This document shows, piece by piece, positions 56,265 to 64,000 of a stretch of DNA of 64,000 nt. The notes below the pieces were generated by a model. It was not told the DNA's origin and ran no database searches. It worked only from the letters and a program-made list of their open reading frames with translations. Origin of the DNA: CAVTWH01 sp963738365 (GTDB lineage: Bacteria > Actinomycetota > Actinomycetes > Mycobacteriales > Micromonosporaceae); assembly GCA_963738365.1 (NCBI GenBank), contig CAVTWH010000010.1, positions 1,116,001 through 1,180,000 of the forward strand, given 5' to 3'. The translations under genes were made by a program, and so were the position numbers. The first letter of the stretch is position 1. Every line of letters starts with the position of its first letter.

Positions 56265-57840
56265 GTTCCCGGACGGCGCCGTCCAGCACGTCCCAGCGGC
56301 GGGTGAAGCCGACGGCGTCGGCGAAGTAGCGGTCGTGCGTCGCCATCACCACGGTCCCCCGGTACGCCCGCAGCGCCTCCTCCACCACTTCCAGCGCGTC
56401 GGCGTCCAGGTAGTTCGTCGGCTCGTCGAGCAGCAGCAGCTCGGCGCCGCTGTTCACCATGGTGGCCAGCAGCAGCCGGCGCAGCTCCCCGGCGGAGAGG
56501 GTACGCAGCGGCTGGGCCTGCTGGTCGACGTCGAAGAGGTACCCGGTGAGGGTGGCCGACGCCTCGTCGACGTACATCGGCACCCGGGACCGGAAGTAGT
56601 CCAGTACCGGCGTGGCCAGGCGTAGCGCATCGTGCGTCTGCGGCAGCAGCGCGGCCGGCACCAGCAGGGCCACCGCGTCCCCGCCGCCGGCCAGCGCCCG
56701 GAGCAGGGTGGTCTTGCCCGCACCGTTGCGGCCGCTGACCAGTACCCGGTCACCGGCGTGCACCGACAGCGCCGGTACCCGCAGCCGGTCGGGTACCACC
56801 AGGTCGCTGACCTTGCAGACCAGCTCCCCGTCGGGTACCACCGGATCGAAGGCCAGCGACAGCCGGGGCCGGGTGGTCGGCTCGGCCAGCCACGACGCGG
56901 ACCGCATCTGGCGGGCCAGCCGGCGCTCGCGGACCTTCGCCTTCTTCGCCACCTTGCGGGCCACCCGCCGCAGGTGCGGCGCGGCCACCCCACTGCGCAC
57001 CGTCAACTCCACCGACAGCGACTGCTGCTTGGTGCGTTCGATGTCGGCGGCCAGCCGCTGCCGGGTCTGCTCCTGCGCCTGGTATTCCAGCAGCAGCCGT
57101 TGCCAGCGTCGCTGCCGTTCGGCCCGGTAGGCGGTCCAGCCGCCCTGGTAGAACCGCGGCTCGTCGTGGATGCCGTCGAGCTCGACGATCCGGCCGGCGA
57201 ACGCGTCCAGGAACGCCCGGTCGTGGGTGGCCACCAGTACGGCGCCCGGGAAGCCGGCCAGGTGGTCGGCCAGCCAGGCGGCGCCGTCGGCGTCCAGGTG
57301 GTTGGTCGGTTCGTCGAGTACCAGCATGGTCGGCTCGCTCAGCAGCACCTGGGCCAGCGCGACCCGGGCCTGTTCACCGCCGGAGAGGCGGCCCAGCGGC
57401 GCGTCCCGGGGCAGCGCGTCGATCTCCAGCCGGGCCAGCACAGCCGCCACCCGGGCCTGGTACGCCCAGCCGCCCTGCTGCGCGAAGCGCTCCTGGGTGG
57501 CGGCGTAGCCGTCCAGCGCCGCCGGGTCGGCCAGGTCGTAGCCGGCCAGTTCCCGGGCCAGGGCGGCGAGCGGGCCGGGCGCGGCGGCCAGGTGCTCGGC
57601 GACGGTGCGCGCGGGGTCCGGGACCTGCTGGGCGTACCAGCCGATGCGCTCGCCGGGGCCGAGCCGGACGTGCCCGCGCCGCGGGCGCTCGGCGCCGACC
57701 AGGCAGCGCAGCAGGGTGGACTTGCCGGCGCCGTTGGGGCCGACCAGGCCCACCCGGTCGGTGCCGGAGAGGGTCAACGTGACTGCGGCGAACAGCGGGT
57801 CGCCGTCGTAGTCCATACCAAGATCAATAGCCTGGAGCAC
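56257..57840 (-). CDS. ABC-F family ATPase
   Basis: 527 aa. Two ABC domains with Walker A GPNGAGKST and GRNGAGKTT, signatures LSGGEQARVALAQ and LSAGELRRLLLA, and a linker rich in Arg/Gln/Lys between them. There are no membrane segments, so it acts on ribosomes (translation factor or antibiotic-protection type). GTG 57840 with GGAGGTGG upstream. It converges on dnaB with an 8-bp overlap of coding ends. Confidence 0.92.
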
Positions 57841-58252
57841 AGGCCACCTCCACACGCTTCGCAGTGCGCACGCGCCCGGTGGGCAGGCGTGCGCGGGGAA
57901 AGATCAGCGAAAGCGGTGGATCACAGCATCGCGGTGGCGGCGCTCCTCGGTCGACAACAGGCCGACTCCCAGGGTGCCCGGTCGGTCGCCGGATCGGCAA
58001 CCGGGATTTACCCACCGCCGCCAGCGCGGCCGCCCCGGCGGGGGCGGAGAGTGGATCAGCGCGGCCGACAGGGCGCCACGGACAACCGGATGTGCCAGCG
58101 GTGCCAGTGCCGCGGGGTCGGCAGCCGAATCCGCCCGGCTGGCAGCGCAGCCGGCATCGGCCTCTTTGCAAGCGGCCGCCAGCGTCGCGGGACCGGCAGC
58201 CGAATTCGCCCGGCCGCCAGCGCAGCCGGCAGCTACGGGCCGGCAACCGGCC
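57841..58252. other. Spacer with imperfect repeats upstream of the ABC-F gene
   Basis: 412 bp without a clear gene. Two 54-bp imperfect direct copies (58103-58156 and 58178-58231) share GGCAGCCGAAT, CGCCCGGC and CAGCGCAGCCGGCA. A weaker third copy may lie near 57975-58005. The region ends at the phosphoribosyltransferase stop. The promoter of the ABC-F gene should be in its left part. Confidence 0.5.
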
Positions 58253-58894
58253 CTATCGCGCCGCCGCTGCCAGCGCGGCCCGCACCTCGTCGTCTGTGAC
58301 CTGCGGAAACGTGTCGTAGAAGCGGCTCACCGCGGCGAAGTCGGTCGGTACCAGTGGGCAGATCACCTCGTCGGCCACCTTCTCCACGCCGGCCACCGCA
58401 GGTTCGGCGCCCACCGGCGCGGCCAGCACCACCCGGTCGGCGCCCAGGTCGCGGGCGATCCGGACGGCGGCCCGCGCGGTGGCCCCGGTGGCCAGGCCGT
58501 CGTCGACCAGCAGCGCAGTGTGCCCGGCCAGCCGGGGCGGTGGGCGGCCCGGCCGGTAGAGCTGCTCGCGGCGGACCAGCTCGGCCGCCTCCACCTCGGT
58601 CACCTCGGCGATCTCGATCGGGTCGAGCCGGTCGGCGATGCTCGGGTTGAGCACCCGTACCCCGCCGGGGCCGAGCGCGCCGAACGCCACCTCGGGCAGC
58701 CAGGGGACGCCGAGCTTACGGACCACCAGGACGTCCAGGGCCACGCCGAGCGCCCGGGCCACCGGGACGGCGACCGGCACCCCGCCCCGGACCAGGGCGA
58801 GCACCACCGGGTGGGGGTAGCCGCGCGCGACGACGAGGTCGGCCAGGTGGCCGCCGGCCTCCGCGCGGTCCCGGTACCCGGGCGGGCGGTTCAC
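58253..58894 (-). CDS. Phosphoribosyltransferase-family protein
   Basis: 213 aa, type I PRTase fold. The PRPP loop is LLVDDGLATGATARAAV, and the N-part has DLVVARGYPHPVVLALVRGG. Such stand-alone proteins are often annotated as hypothetical phosphoribosyltransferases with unclear substrate. GTG 58894 overlaps the GT87 stop by 4 bp (GTGA), so translation is coupled with the membrane protein. Confidence 0.85.
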   Translation of the reverse strand: MNRPPGYRDRAEAGGHLADLVVARGYPHPVVLALVRGGVPVAVPVARALGVALDVLVVRKLGVPWLPEVAFGALGPGGVRVLNPSIADRLDPIEIAEVTEVEAAELVRREQLYRPGRPPPRLAGHTALLVDDGLATGATARAAVRIARDLGADRVVLAAPVGAEPAVAGVEKVADEVICPLVPTDFAAVSRFYDTFPQVTDDEVRAALAAAAR

Positions 58895-60273
58895 CCCTCC
58901 AGTGTGAGCTGCGCCCCGTCCACGGTCGCCACCGGCACCGGGTCGACGGCTACCGGGCGCCCGGTCCGCGCTGGGCGCAGGGCGGGTGCGGCTACGGCGA
59001 AGGCCAGCGGGTAGAGCAGGTAGCCGAACCGCGTGGACGGCATCAGCAGGGTGGCGGCCAGCAGGCCGGCGGCGCAGACCAGCGCGGCGTCCGCGGCGTC
59101 CCGGGGCGGGCGGCGCCACAGCCACACCCCGATCGCCGCCCCGGCGGTGAGCAGCAGCCCGGTGGCGACGGCGCCTCCGCCGGGCAGCCACAGCGCGATC
59201 AGGTGGCCGGGGAAGTTGCTGGCCGCCGGGCTGCCCACCAGGCCCCGGCCGAGCGGGAAGCGGACGACGTTCTCCACCGCCGCACCCGGGTCCACCAGCA
59301 CCGCCGGTACCAGCGCCAGCACCGGGACGCCGAGCGCCCCGGCCGCGCACCGGGCGGCGTGTCGCCACCCGGCCGCCGGGCCGCCCTCGGCCCACCATCC
59401 GCGGGCGGCACCAGCCCGGCGCTGCGCCGGATCCGCGGTCGACCGCAGCTCTGACTCGTCGGCGGGCAGGCGCTGTGCGCAGGCCGCGGCGGCGATCAGG
59501 ACGAGCGCCACCGGCCAGGCGAAGAGCTTCAGCGCTCCGGCGACACCGACGACGAGCCCGGCCGCGCCGTACCGGTCGCGGGCGGCGAAGGCCAGGGCGA
59601 GCAGGCACAGCGCCAGTACCGGCAGGTCGTCGCCGCCGACGGCGAGCGCCAGGCTGCCCAGCGGTACCACCAGGACCGCCTGGCCGGCGCGCAGCAGCGG
59701 GGCGCCGACGCCGGCGGTCCACAGCAGCCGCGCCGCCCAGCCGAGCGCCGCGAAGGTGACCAGCGCGAAGAACACCCGGGCGTCGCTCCACCAGGCCGCG
59801 TGCAGGGCCCGGGGCAGCCCGAACAGCGCCATCCCCGGCTGGTACGGCAGGTAGCCGAGCAGCCGCTCGTCCACCGGCAGCGCGGCCAGTGCGCCCCGAC
59901 CCAGGTACGGCGTCCCGCTGTGCAGCAGCCGGGCCCCGCCGTCCTCGACGACCAGCACCTCTTCCTGTGCCCGGTCAGTCCGCCCGGCCGAGCGCTGTAC
60001 CGCCTCGAGCAGCAGCGGCAGCACGGTGGTGGTGGCGACCGTGGCGCCGGCCAGCGCCACCCGGACAGCCAGCCGGCGCAGCCGTGGCACGGCGAGTTGG
60101 AGCAGCGCCAGGACGGTGGCGACGGCGTACCCGGCCCAGGCGGTGCGGGCCCACGCATAGTGCGGCGGCAGCGTGGCGGTGGCCACGGTGACCAGGGCGA
60201 AGGCCGTGCAGAGCGCGTACAGGCCGGCGTCGGTGGCGCAGCCGTCAGCGGCGCGGTCGATCCGGGTCAGCAC
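58891..60273 (-). CDS. GT87/DUF2029-like membrane glycosyltransferase
   Basis: 460 aa, about 10-11 TM helices. LGYLPYQPGMALFGLPRALH and GALKLFAWPVALVLIAAAAC (the Lys in helix GALKLxxWP) are typical of GT87 polyprenol-phosphate-mannose enzymes. A cytoplasmic Arg/Glu-rich loop lies near residues 265-310. Its acceptor is unknown. It is 24 bp downstream of the GGDEF-EAL stop, possibly in the same transcript. Confidence 0.8.
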   Translation of the reverse strand: MLTRIDRAADGCATDAGLYALCTAFALVTVATATLPPHYAWARTAWAGYAVATVLALLQLAVPRLRRLAVRVALAGATVATTTVLPLLLEAVQRSAGRTDRAQEEVLVVEDGGARLLHSGTPYLGRGALAALPVDERLLGYLPYQPGMALFGLPRALHAAWWSDARVFFALVTFAALGWAARLLWTAGVGAPLLRAGQAVLVVPLGSLALAVGGDDLPVLALCLLALAFAARDRYGAAGLVVGVAGALKLFAWPVALVLIAAAACAQRLPADESELRSTADPAQRRAGAARGWWAEGGPAAGWRHAARCAAGALGVPVLALVPAVLVDPGAAVENVVRFPLGRGLVGSPAASNFPGHLIALWLPGGGAVATGLLLTAGAAIGVWLWRRPPRDAADAALVCAAGLLAATLLMPSTRFGYLLYPLAFAVAAPALRPARTGRPVAVDPVPVATVDGAQLTLEG

Positions 60274-60297
60274 CCGACCAGTGTGCCGTACGGCTGG

Positions 60298-62813
60298 TCA
60301 GCCGGTGTCGTCCCGGCGCACGTGCGAGCCGCCGATGCCCGGCCGGCGCAGCAGGCGGACCACCGAGCCGTCCCCGCCGTACAGCGGGGCGGCCAGTGCG
60401 CCGGGGCGCCCGGCGTACCCCCGCTCCAAGGTGGTCAGCAGGCGCGGCAGCGGCAGCGAACGGGCGAACAGGTGCCCCTGCCCGGCCGGGCAGCCCAGCT
60501 CCCAGAGCTGGCGGCGCTGCTCCTCGTTCTCCACGCCCTCGGCCACCACCAGCATGGACAGTCCCCGCCCGAGCTCGATGGTGGTCCGCACCACGGCGCC
60601 TTCGGTCGGCGACTCCAGCTGGGAGACGAACTGCTGGTCCACCTTCAACTCGTGCACCGGCACCCGGGCCAGCGTGGACAGCGAGCTGTACCCGGTGCCG
60701 AAGTCGTCCAGGGCGAGGCGTACCCCCAGCTCGCCGAGGCGGCGCAGTACCTCGTCGACCACCGCCAGGTGGGACAGGATCACCGACTCGGTGATCTCCA
60801 GGATCAGCCCGTCGGCGGGCACCCGGGCACGGGCCAGGTGACCGGCGATCTCGTCGGGGAACTGCGGGTCCAGCACGCTGCGGGCGGAGATGTTGACCGC
60901 CACCGGGAACTTCCAGCCGACCGCCCGCCAGGCGGCTGCGGCCCGCAGCGCGTCGTCCAGCACCGCGGCCGAGAACGCCGGCAGCAGCGTCGAGCGCTCC
61001 ACCGACTCGATGAAGTGGGCCGGCCCCAGGTCGCCCCGGCCGGGGTGGCGCCAGCGGGCCAGCGCCTCCGCGGAGATCACCTCGCCGGAGCCGAGGTCCA
61101 CCACCGGCTGGAACTCCAGCGCGAACTCCCGCCGGGCGATGGCCCGGGGCAGCTCGGCGTTGAGCTCCAGCTGCTCGGTGTCGTGCTGATGTCGATCCCG
61201 GCGGAGTAGAGCACCACCGTCTCGGTACCCCGCTTGGCCTGGAACATCGCCAGGTCGGCGCGGCGGAGCAGCTCCAGGATGCCGCCGCTGGCCGGCGCGG
61301 TCGCCACGCCCGCGCTGGCCAGCAGCTCCAGCCGCATGGTCTGGACCATCATCGGCGCGGTGAGCGCGGCCAGCAGGACCCGCGCCCGGGGTACCGCCAG
61401 GGCCGGCGCGCCCAGGCCGCGCAGCAGCACCGCGAACTCGTCGCCGCCCAGCCGGGCCACCAGCTCGTCCGGCCCGGCAGCCGCCACCAGCCGGGCCGCC
61501 GCCTCGGCGAGTACCTGATCGCCGGCCGCGTGCCCGAGCGCGTCGTTGATCTCCTTGAAGTGGTCCAGGTCGATGACCAGCAGCGCCACCGTGTCGCTGG
61601 CCGGCGCCTGCAGCGCCGCCGACCCGGCCTCCTCCAGCTGCCGCCGGTTGGCCAGGCCGGTCAGCTGGTCGTGGGTGGCGGCGTGGGCGTTGCTCTCGGC
61701 CAGCCGCACGGTCTGCTGGTACACGCTGGCGTTGCGGATCGCGGTGCACAGGGCGGCGGTGAAGCTGCGCAGGGTGTACTTCTCCCGGTCGCTGAGCGCC
61801 ACCTTGCCCCGGAACCGCAGCCGCAGCTCGCCGACATCGGCCATCCCGTCGTGGCTCTCCAGCCCGCTGTCGATGGTCGGGCCGGGCGTGATCGGGGCGT
61901 CCTCGGGCTTGCCGTCGTAGGTGATGGTCTCGTCGTTGCCGCGGATCAGCCGGCGCGGGGCGGAGCCGTAGGACACCTCGATCTCGGCCTCGTTGGCGGA
62001 AAACAGCCGGGCTGCCCGGTGCACGCCGGCTCTGAGCACCACGTCGAGGTCGACGGCGGTGAAGTCGTCGGTACTGCGGGCCAGCTCCTGCCAGGCGTCG
62101 CGCTCCTCGCGGGCGCGTAGCCACTGCCGGGACAGGGCGTGGAGTCCGTAGATGGTGATGGGTACCGCGAGGGCCAGCCAGGGCCGGTACACGAGCAGGT
62201 ATGCGGCGACGATGGCCAACGCGAACCGGACCATCCCGCTGCCGAGCCGGATGTCCCAGTTGCTGCGTACGCGGGTCCAGAACGAGGTCCGGGTGGCGAT
62301 GGAGATGACCCCCATGCCGAGTACCTCGTCCAGCGACAGGATCACCAGGGCGGCCAGGCACAGCCGCGGCAGTTCGGCCCATCCGCCCTGGAACGGGCCG
62401 CCGAGCACAAATCCGCCGGTCAATGCGGCGGCGGATCCAGCCAGCACTTCCTTGCCGACGTTGAACGCGGCCTTCTGAGCCGGCAGGCGCAGGCGGGCCA
62501 TCGTGCTGGCCAGGACAGCCGTGATCACGACGACCAGCAGCTGCCAGGGTACAAAAGTCGCTGCAAGGAGAATCGCGGCGTTGGACGTGGAAAGAATATG
62601 GGTCTCGGAGCGAATCCGTACCTTGATGTACAGCAGCGTGGCCGCCAACATGATCGCCAGTACGGCGGCCGTGCGCCACAGGAGTTCCGTGGTGACCGGG
62701 GGCTGGCGCACCAGACCGGCAACCGCTGCCGCCACGATCGCCGCGGCCGGGACCGTCACCGCGCCGACAATGATCGACAGGTGCAGGTTCATACGGTTCG
62801 GTGCGTCGGGCAC
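60298..62813 (-). CDS. Membrane GGDEF-EAL protein (c-di-GMP turnover), one frame disturbance
   Basis: As corrected, about 838 aa. Five or six N-terminal TM helices (1-185) are followed by a GAF-like region, then GGDEF (RLGGDEF, residues 456-460) and EAL (AEALARW, TESVI, LDDFGTGYSSL). These make or break c-di-GMP. The frame ends wrongly at 61077 unless a shift is made near 61187-61196, just between GGDEF and EAL. There the sequence after YSAGID passes to HDTEQLELNAELPRAIARRE in another frame (one base missing or two extra). Start GTG 62813 or ATG 62792. A tiny RDNWWG-repeat gene lies 83 bp upstream. Confidence 0.85.
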
Positions 62814-62896
62814 GGCGCCGCCTCGCTGGGTACTCCGGGGACCGGCTCCAGCCTAGTGACGCGCTTCGTTGACGGCCAGAGGCCGTCAACCGTCAC

Positions 62897-63010
62897 TCAG
62901 CGCCGGCCGCTGCGACCCCACCAGTTGTCCCGACCCCACCAGTTGTCCCGGCCCCACCAGTTGTCCCGAGCCGAGTAGCTGTCCCCTGCAACCGAACTGT
63001 GCTTCGACAT
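62897..63010 (-). CDS. 37-aa peptide with three tandem RDNWWG repeats
   Basis: A small gene missed by length cut-offs. ATG 63010 has GGAGG 5 nt upstream, and the stop TGA is at 62899-62897. The peptide has a Ser/Lys/His leader (MSKHSSVAGDSYSA), then three perfect RDNWWG hexapeptides (residues 15-32), then RSGRR. Six Trp in 37 residues and exact peptide repeats, with synonymous changes (GGC/GGT) between copies, argue for selection on the peptide. It has no signal peptide or Cys. It could be a multi-core precursor of a modified peptide or a small regulator of the downstream GGDEF-EAL protein; both are inference. No modifying enzyme is seen nearby. Confidence 0.7.
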   Translation of the reverse strand: MSKHSSVAGDSYSARDNWWGRDNWWGRDNWWGRSGRR

Positions 63011-63333
63011 TGGTTCCTCCGAATGAGCTTCGCGGTGGGAGTGACAACACGCTAAGCCGCTTGCCATTCGGAATGGAAATCGTTTTATGACGTTATATCA
63101 GCATCCGCGCTAACAGACAGCCTTCATTACCAGTTGTAGTGAATAGGTTTCGCGAAGTGTTCACGGCCTGCGCGGATATGCCGCATCTGGGCGAAAGGAG
63201 CATGGTTGAGCCACGCCGCGCACAGCTGCGCCAGCTCTCTCCATCTTGCATGACTACCTCCCCCGAGGAGGAGCCCCCCGTCTCACGGTACGCAAGCCAG
63301 GCGCCGCCAGCGCCGGCCCGTAGGCTTCGATTT
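63011..63333. promoter_or_regulatory. A/T-rich divergent promoter region of the peptide gene and moaC
   Basis: 323 bp. On the minus strand an extended -10, TGATATAAC (63092-63100), would give a leader of about 80 nt for the peptide gene. A perfect inverted repeat, CCATTC-G-GAATGG (63064-63076), lies just after it and could be an operator. On the plus strand TAGGCT (63321-63326) lies 7 nt before the moaC GTG. The region is clearly less GC-rich than its surroundings. Confidence 0.5.
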
Positions 63334-63819
63334 GTGAACAGCCGCCTGACCCACGTCGACGAGCAGGGCGCCGCCCGCATGGTCGACGTCGCCGACAAGT
63401 CCGTCACGGCCCGCCGCGCGGTCGCCGCCGGGGCCGTCCGCACCACCCCTGAAGTGCTGGAACTCCTCCGCGACGGGGCGCTACCCAAGGGCGACGCGCT
63501 GGCCGTGGCCCGGCTCGCTGCCATCATGGGCGCCAAGCGCACCCCGGACCTGATCCCGCTGTGCCACCCGATCGCCCTGCACGGCGTCACCGTCGAGCTG
63601 ACCCTCGCCGAGTCCAGTGTGGAGATCGAGGTGGCCACGCGCACCGCCGACCGGACCGGGGTCGAGATGGAGGCGCTCACCGCGGTCGCCGCCGCCGGCC
63701 TGGCGCTCATCGACATGGTCAAGGCGGTCGACCCGGCGGCCAGCCTGGAACGGGTCCGGGTGCTGCGCAAGGAGGGCGGCAAGACCGGCCTCTGGGAGCG
63801 CCCGGCGGAGCGGCCGTGA
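63334..63819 (+). CDS. moaC: Cyclic pyranopterin monophosphate synthase MoaC
   Basis: 161 aa. LTHVDEQGAARMVDVADKSV at the start, then RLAAIMGAKRTPDLIPLCHP and the active-site region TGVEMEALTAVAAAGLALID, DMVKAVD. It catalyses the second half of cPMP formation in molybdenum-cofactor synthesis. GTG 63334 has a -10-like TAGGCT 7 nt upstream and no Shine-Dalgarno, so it is probably leaderless. The frame extends upstream with non-family residues. It overlaps the next gene (GTGA). Confidence 0.95.
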   Translation: MNSRLTHVDEQGAARMVDVADKSVTARRAVAAGAVRTTPEVLELLRDGALPKGDALAVARLAAIMGAKRTPDLIPLCHPIALHGVTVELTLAESSVEIEVATRTADRTGVEMEALTAVAAAGLALIDMVKAVDPAASLERVRVLRKEGGKTGLWERPAERP

Positions 63820-64000
63820 TCCGGGCCCGGGTGGTGGTCGCCTCCAACCGGGCGGCGGCCGGCGTCTACGCCGACACCAGCGGCCCGCTGCTCGTCGCCG
63901 GCCTGCGGCAACTCGGCTGCGACTGCCCCGAGCCCCAGGTGGTACCGGACGGCGAGCCGGTCGGAGCGGCCCTGCGCGCCGCGCTCGCCGAAGGCGTCGC
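63816..64000 (+). CDS. Molybdopterin adenylyltransferase MogA/MoaB, N-terminal part
   Basis: The first 61 codons of a gene that runs off the window: RARVVVASNRAAAGVYADTS, GPLLVAGLRQLGCDCPEPQV, VPDGEPVGAALRAAL. This matches the MogA/MoaB start, including the DTSG-type segment. GTG 63816 overlaps the moaC stop, so it is coupled to it. The product adenylates molybdopterin before metal insertion. Confidence 0.88.
   Translation, partial: MIRARVVVASNRAAAGVYADTSGPLLVAGLRQLGCDCPEPQVVPDGEPVGAALRAALAEGV

Noticed and set aside
62914..62973. 18-bp DNA tandem repeats as a CRISPR-like or purely structural array
   Set aside because: There are no spacers, and the repeats translate exactly to RDNWWG in a frame with a start, stop and ribosome site.

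Overview
The window is high-GC DNA with GTG and TTG starts, frequent GTGA/ATGA gene overlaps and probable leaderless promoters, all typical of an actinobacterium. Protein content and order suggest Micromonosporaceae or a close relative; this is an inference from memory and no search was run. Two conserved actinobacterial blocks that lie near the replication origin can be recognised: cca-murJ-pseudokinase-sigM-antisigma-trxB-trxA-cwlM (compare M. tuberculosis Rv3907c to Rv3915) and ino1-padR-DUF5318-ponA-GT87-rpsF-ssb-rpsR-rplI-dnaB (compare Rv0046c to Rv0058).

Layout. 1-8.3 kb: cell-wall and redox block on the minus strand (CwlM, thioredoxin, thioredoxin reductase with a SigR-type promoter, anti-sigma factor, SigM, a pseudokinase separate from MurJ, MurJ). 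8.3-14.8 kb: a galactoside cassette between murJ and cca (DeoR regulator, GH42 beta-galactosidase, divergent CUT1 ABC importer). 14.8-18.5 kb: CCA-adding enzyme and two paralogous zinc-ribbon/single-TM/GxW-domain proteins. 18.5-28.9 kb: MFS exporter, flotillin/NfeD pair, a DUF397/Scr1-type regulator cluster, a DUF6232 protein, Ogt, a regulator-MFS pair and two DUF6584-like proteins. 29-34.4 kb: Ino1, PadR, DUF5318, class A PBP. 34.5-39.7 kb: a secreted-protein island with a large lysozyme-like/golvesin-like protein between two DUF2690-like proteins. 39.8-49.8 kb: a GT87 protein, UvrA-like ABC protein, VOC protein, XRE regulator, GT-C protein, Nfo and an anchored secreted protein. 50-51.7 kb: rpsF-ssb-rpsR-rplI. 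52-56.3 kb: TetR/MFS efflux pair and dnaB. 56.3-64 kb: ABC-F protein, phosphoribosyltransferase, a second GT87-like protein, a GGDEF-EAL protein, and moaC-mogA.

The strongest unexplained signal is a 37-codon gene at 62897-63010 (minus). It has a good Shine-Dalgarno site and encodes a peptide with three perfect tandem RDNWWG hexapeptides. It lies directly upstream of a membrane GGDEF-EAL protein in the same orientation. Other points of interest are a DnaA-box cluster in front of dnaB, a self-complementary leader that can mask the rpsF Shine-Dalgarno site, and the paired GxW-domain proteins.

Quality caveat: dnaB needs three separate one-base corrections to read as one helicase. The GGDEF-EAL gene, the sugar-binding lipoprotein and a small membrane ORF at 39.0-39.2 kb also look frame-disturbed. 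Small sequencing or assembly insertions are the simplest explanation, so exact C-termini in those places should be treated with care.
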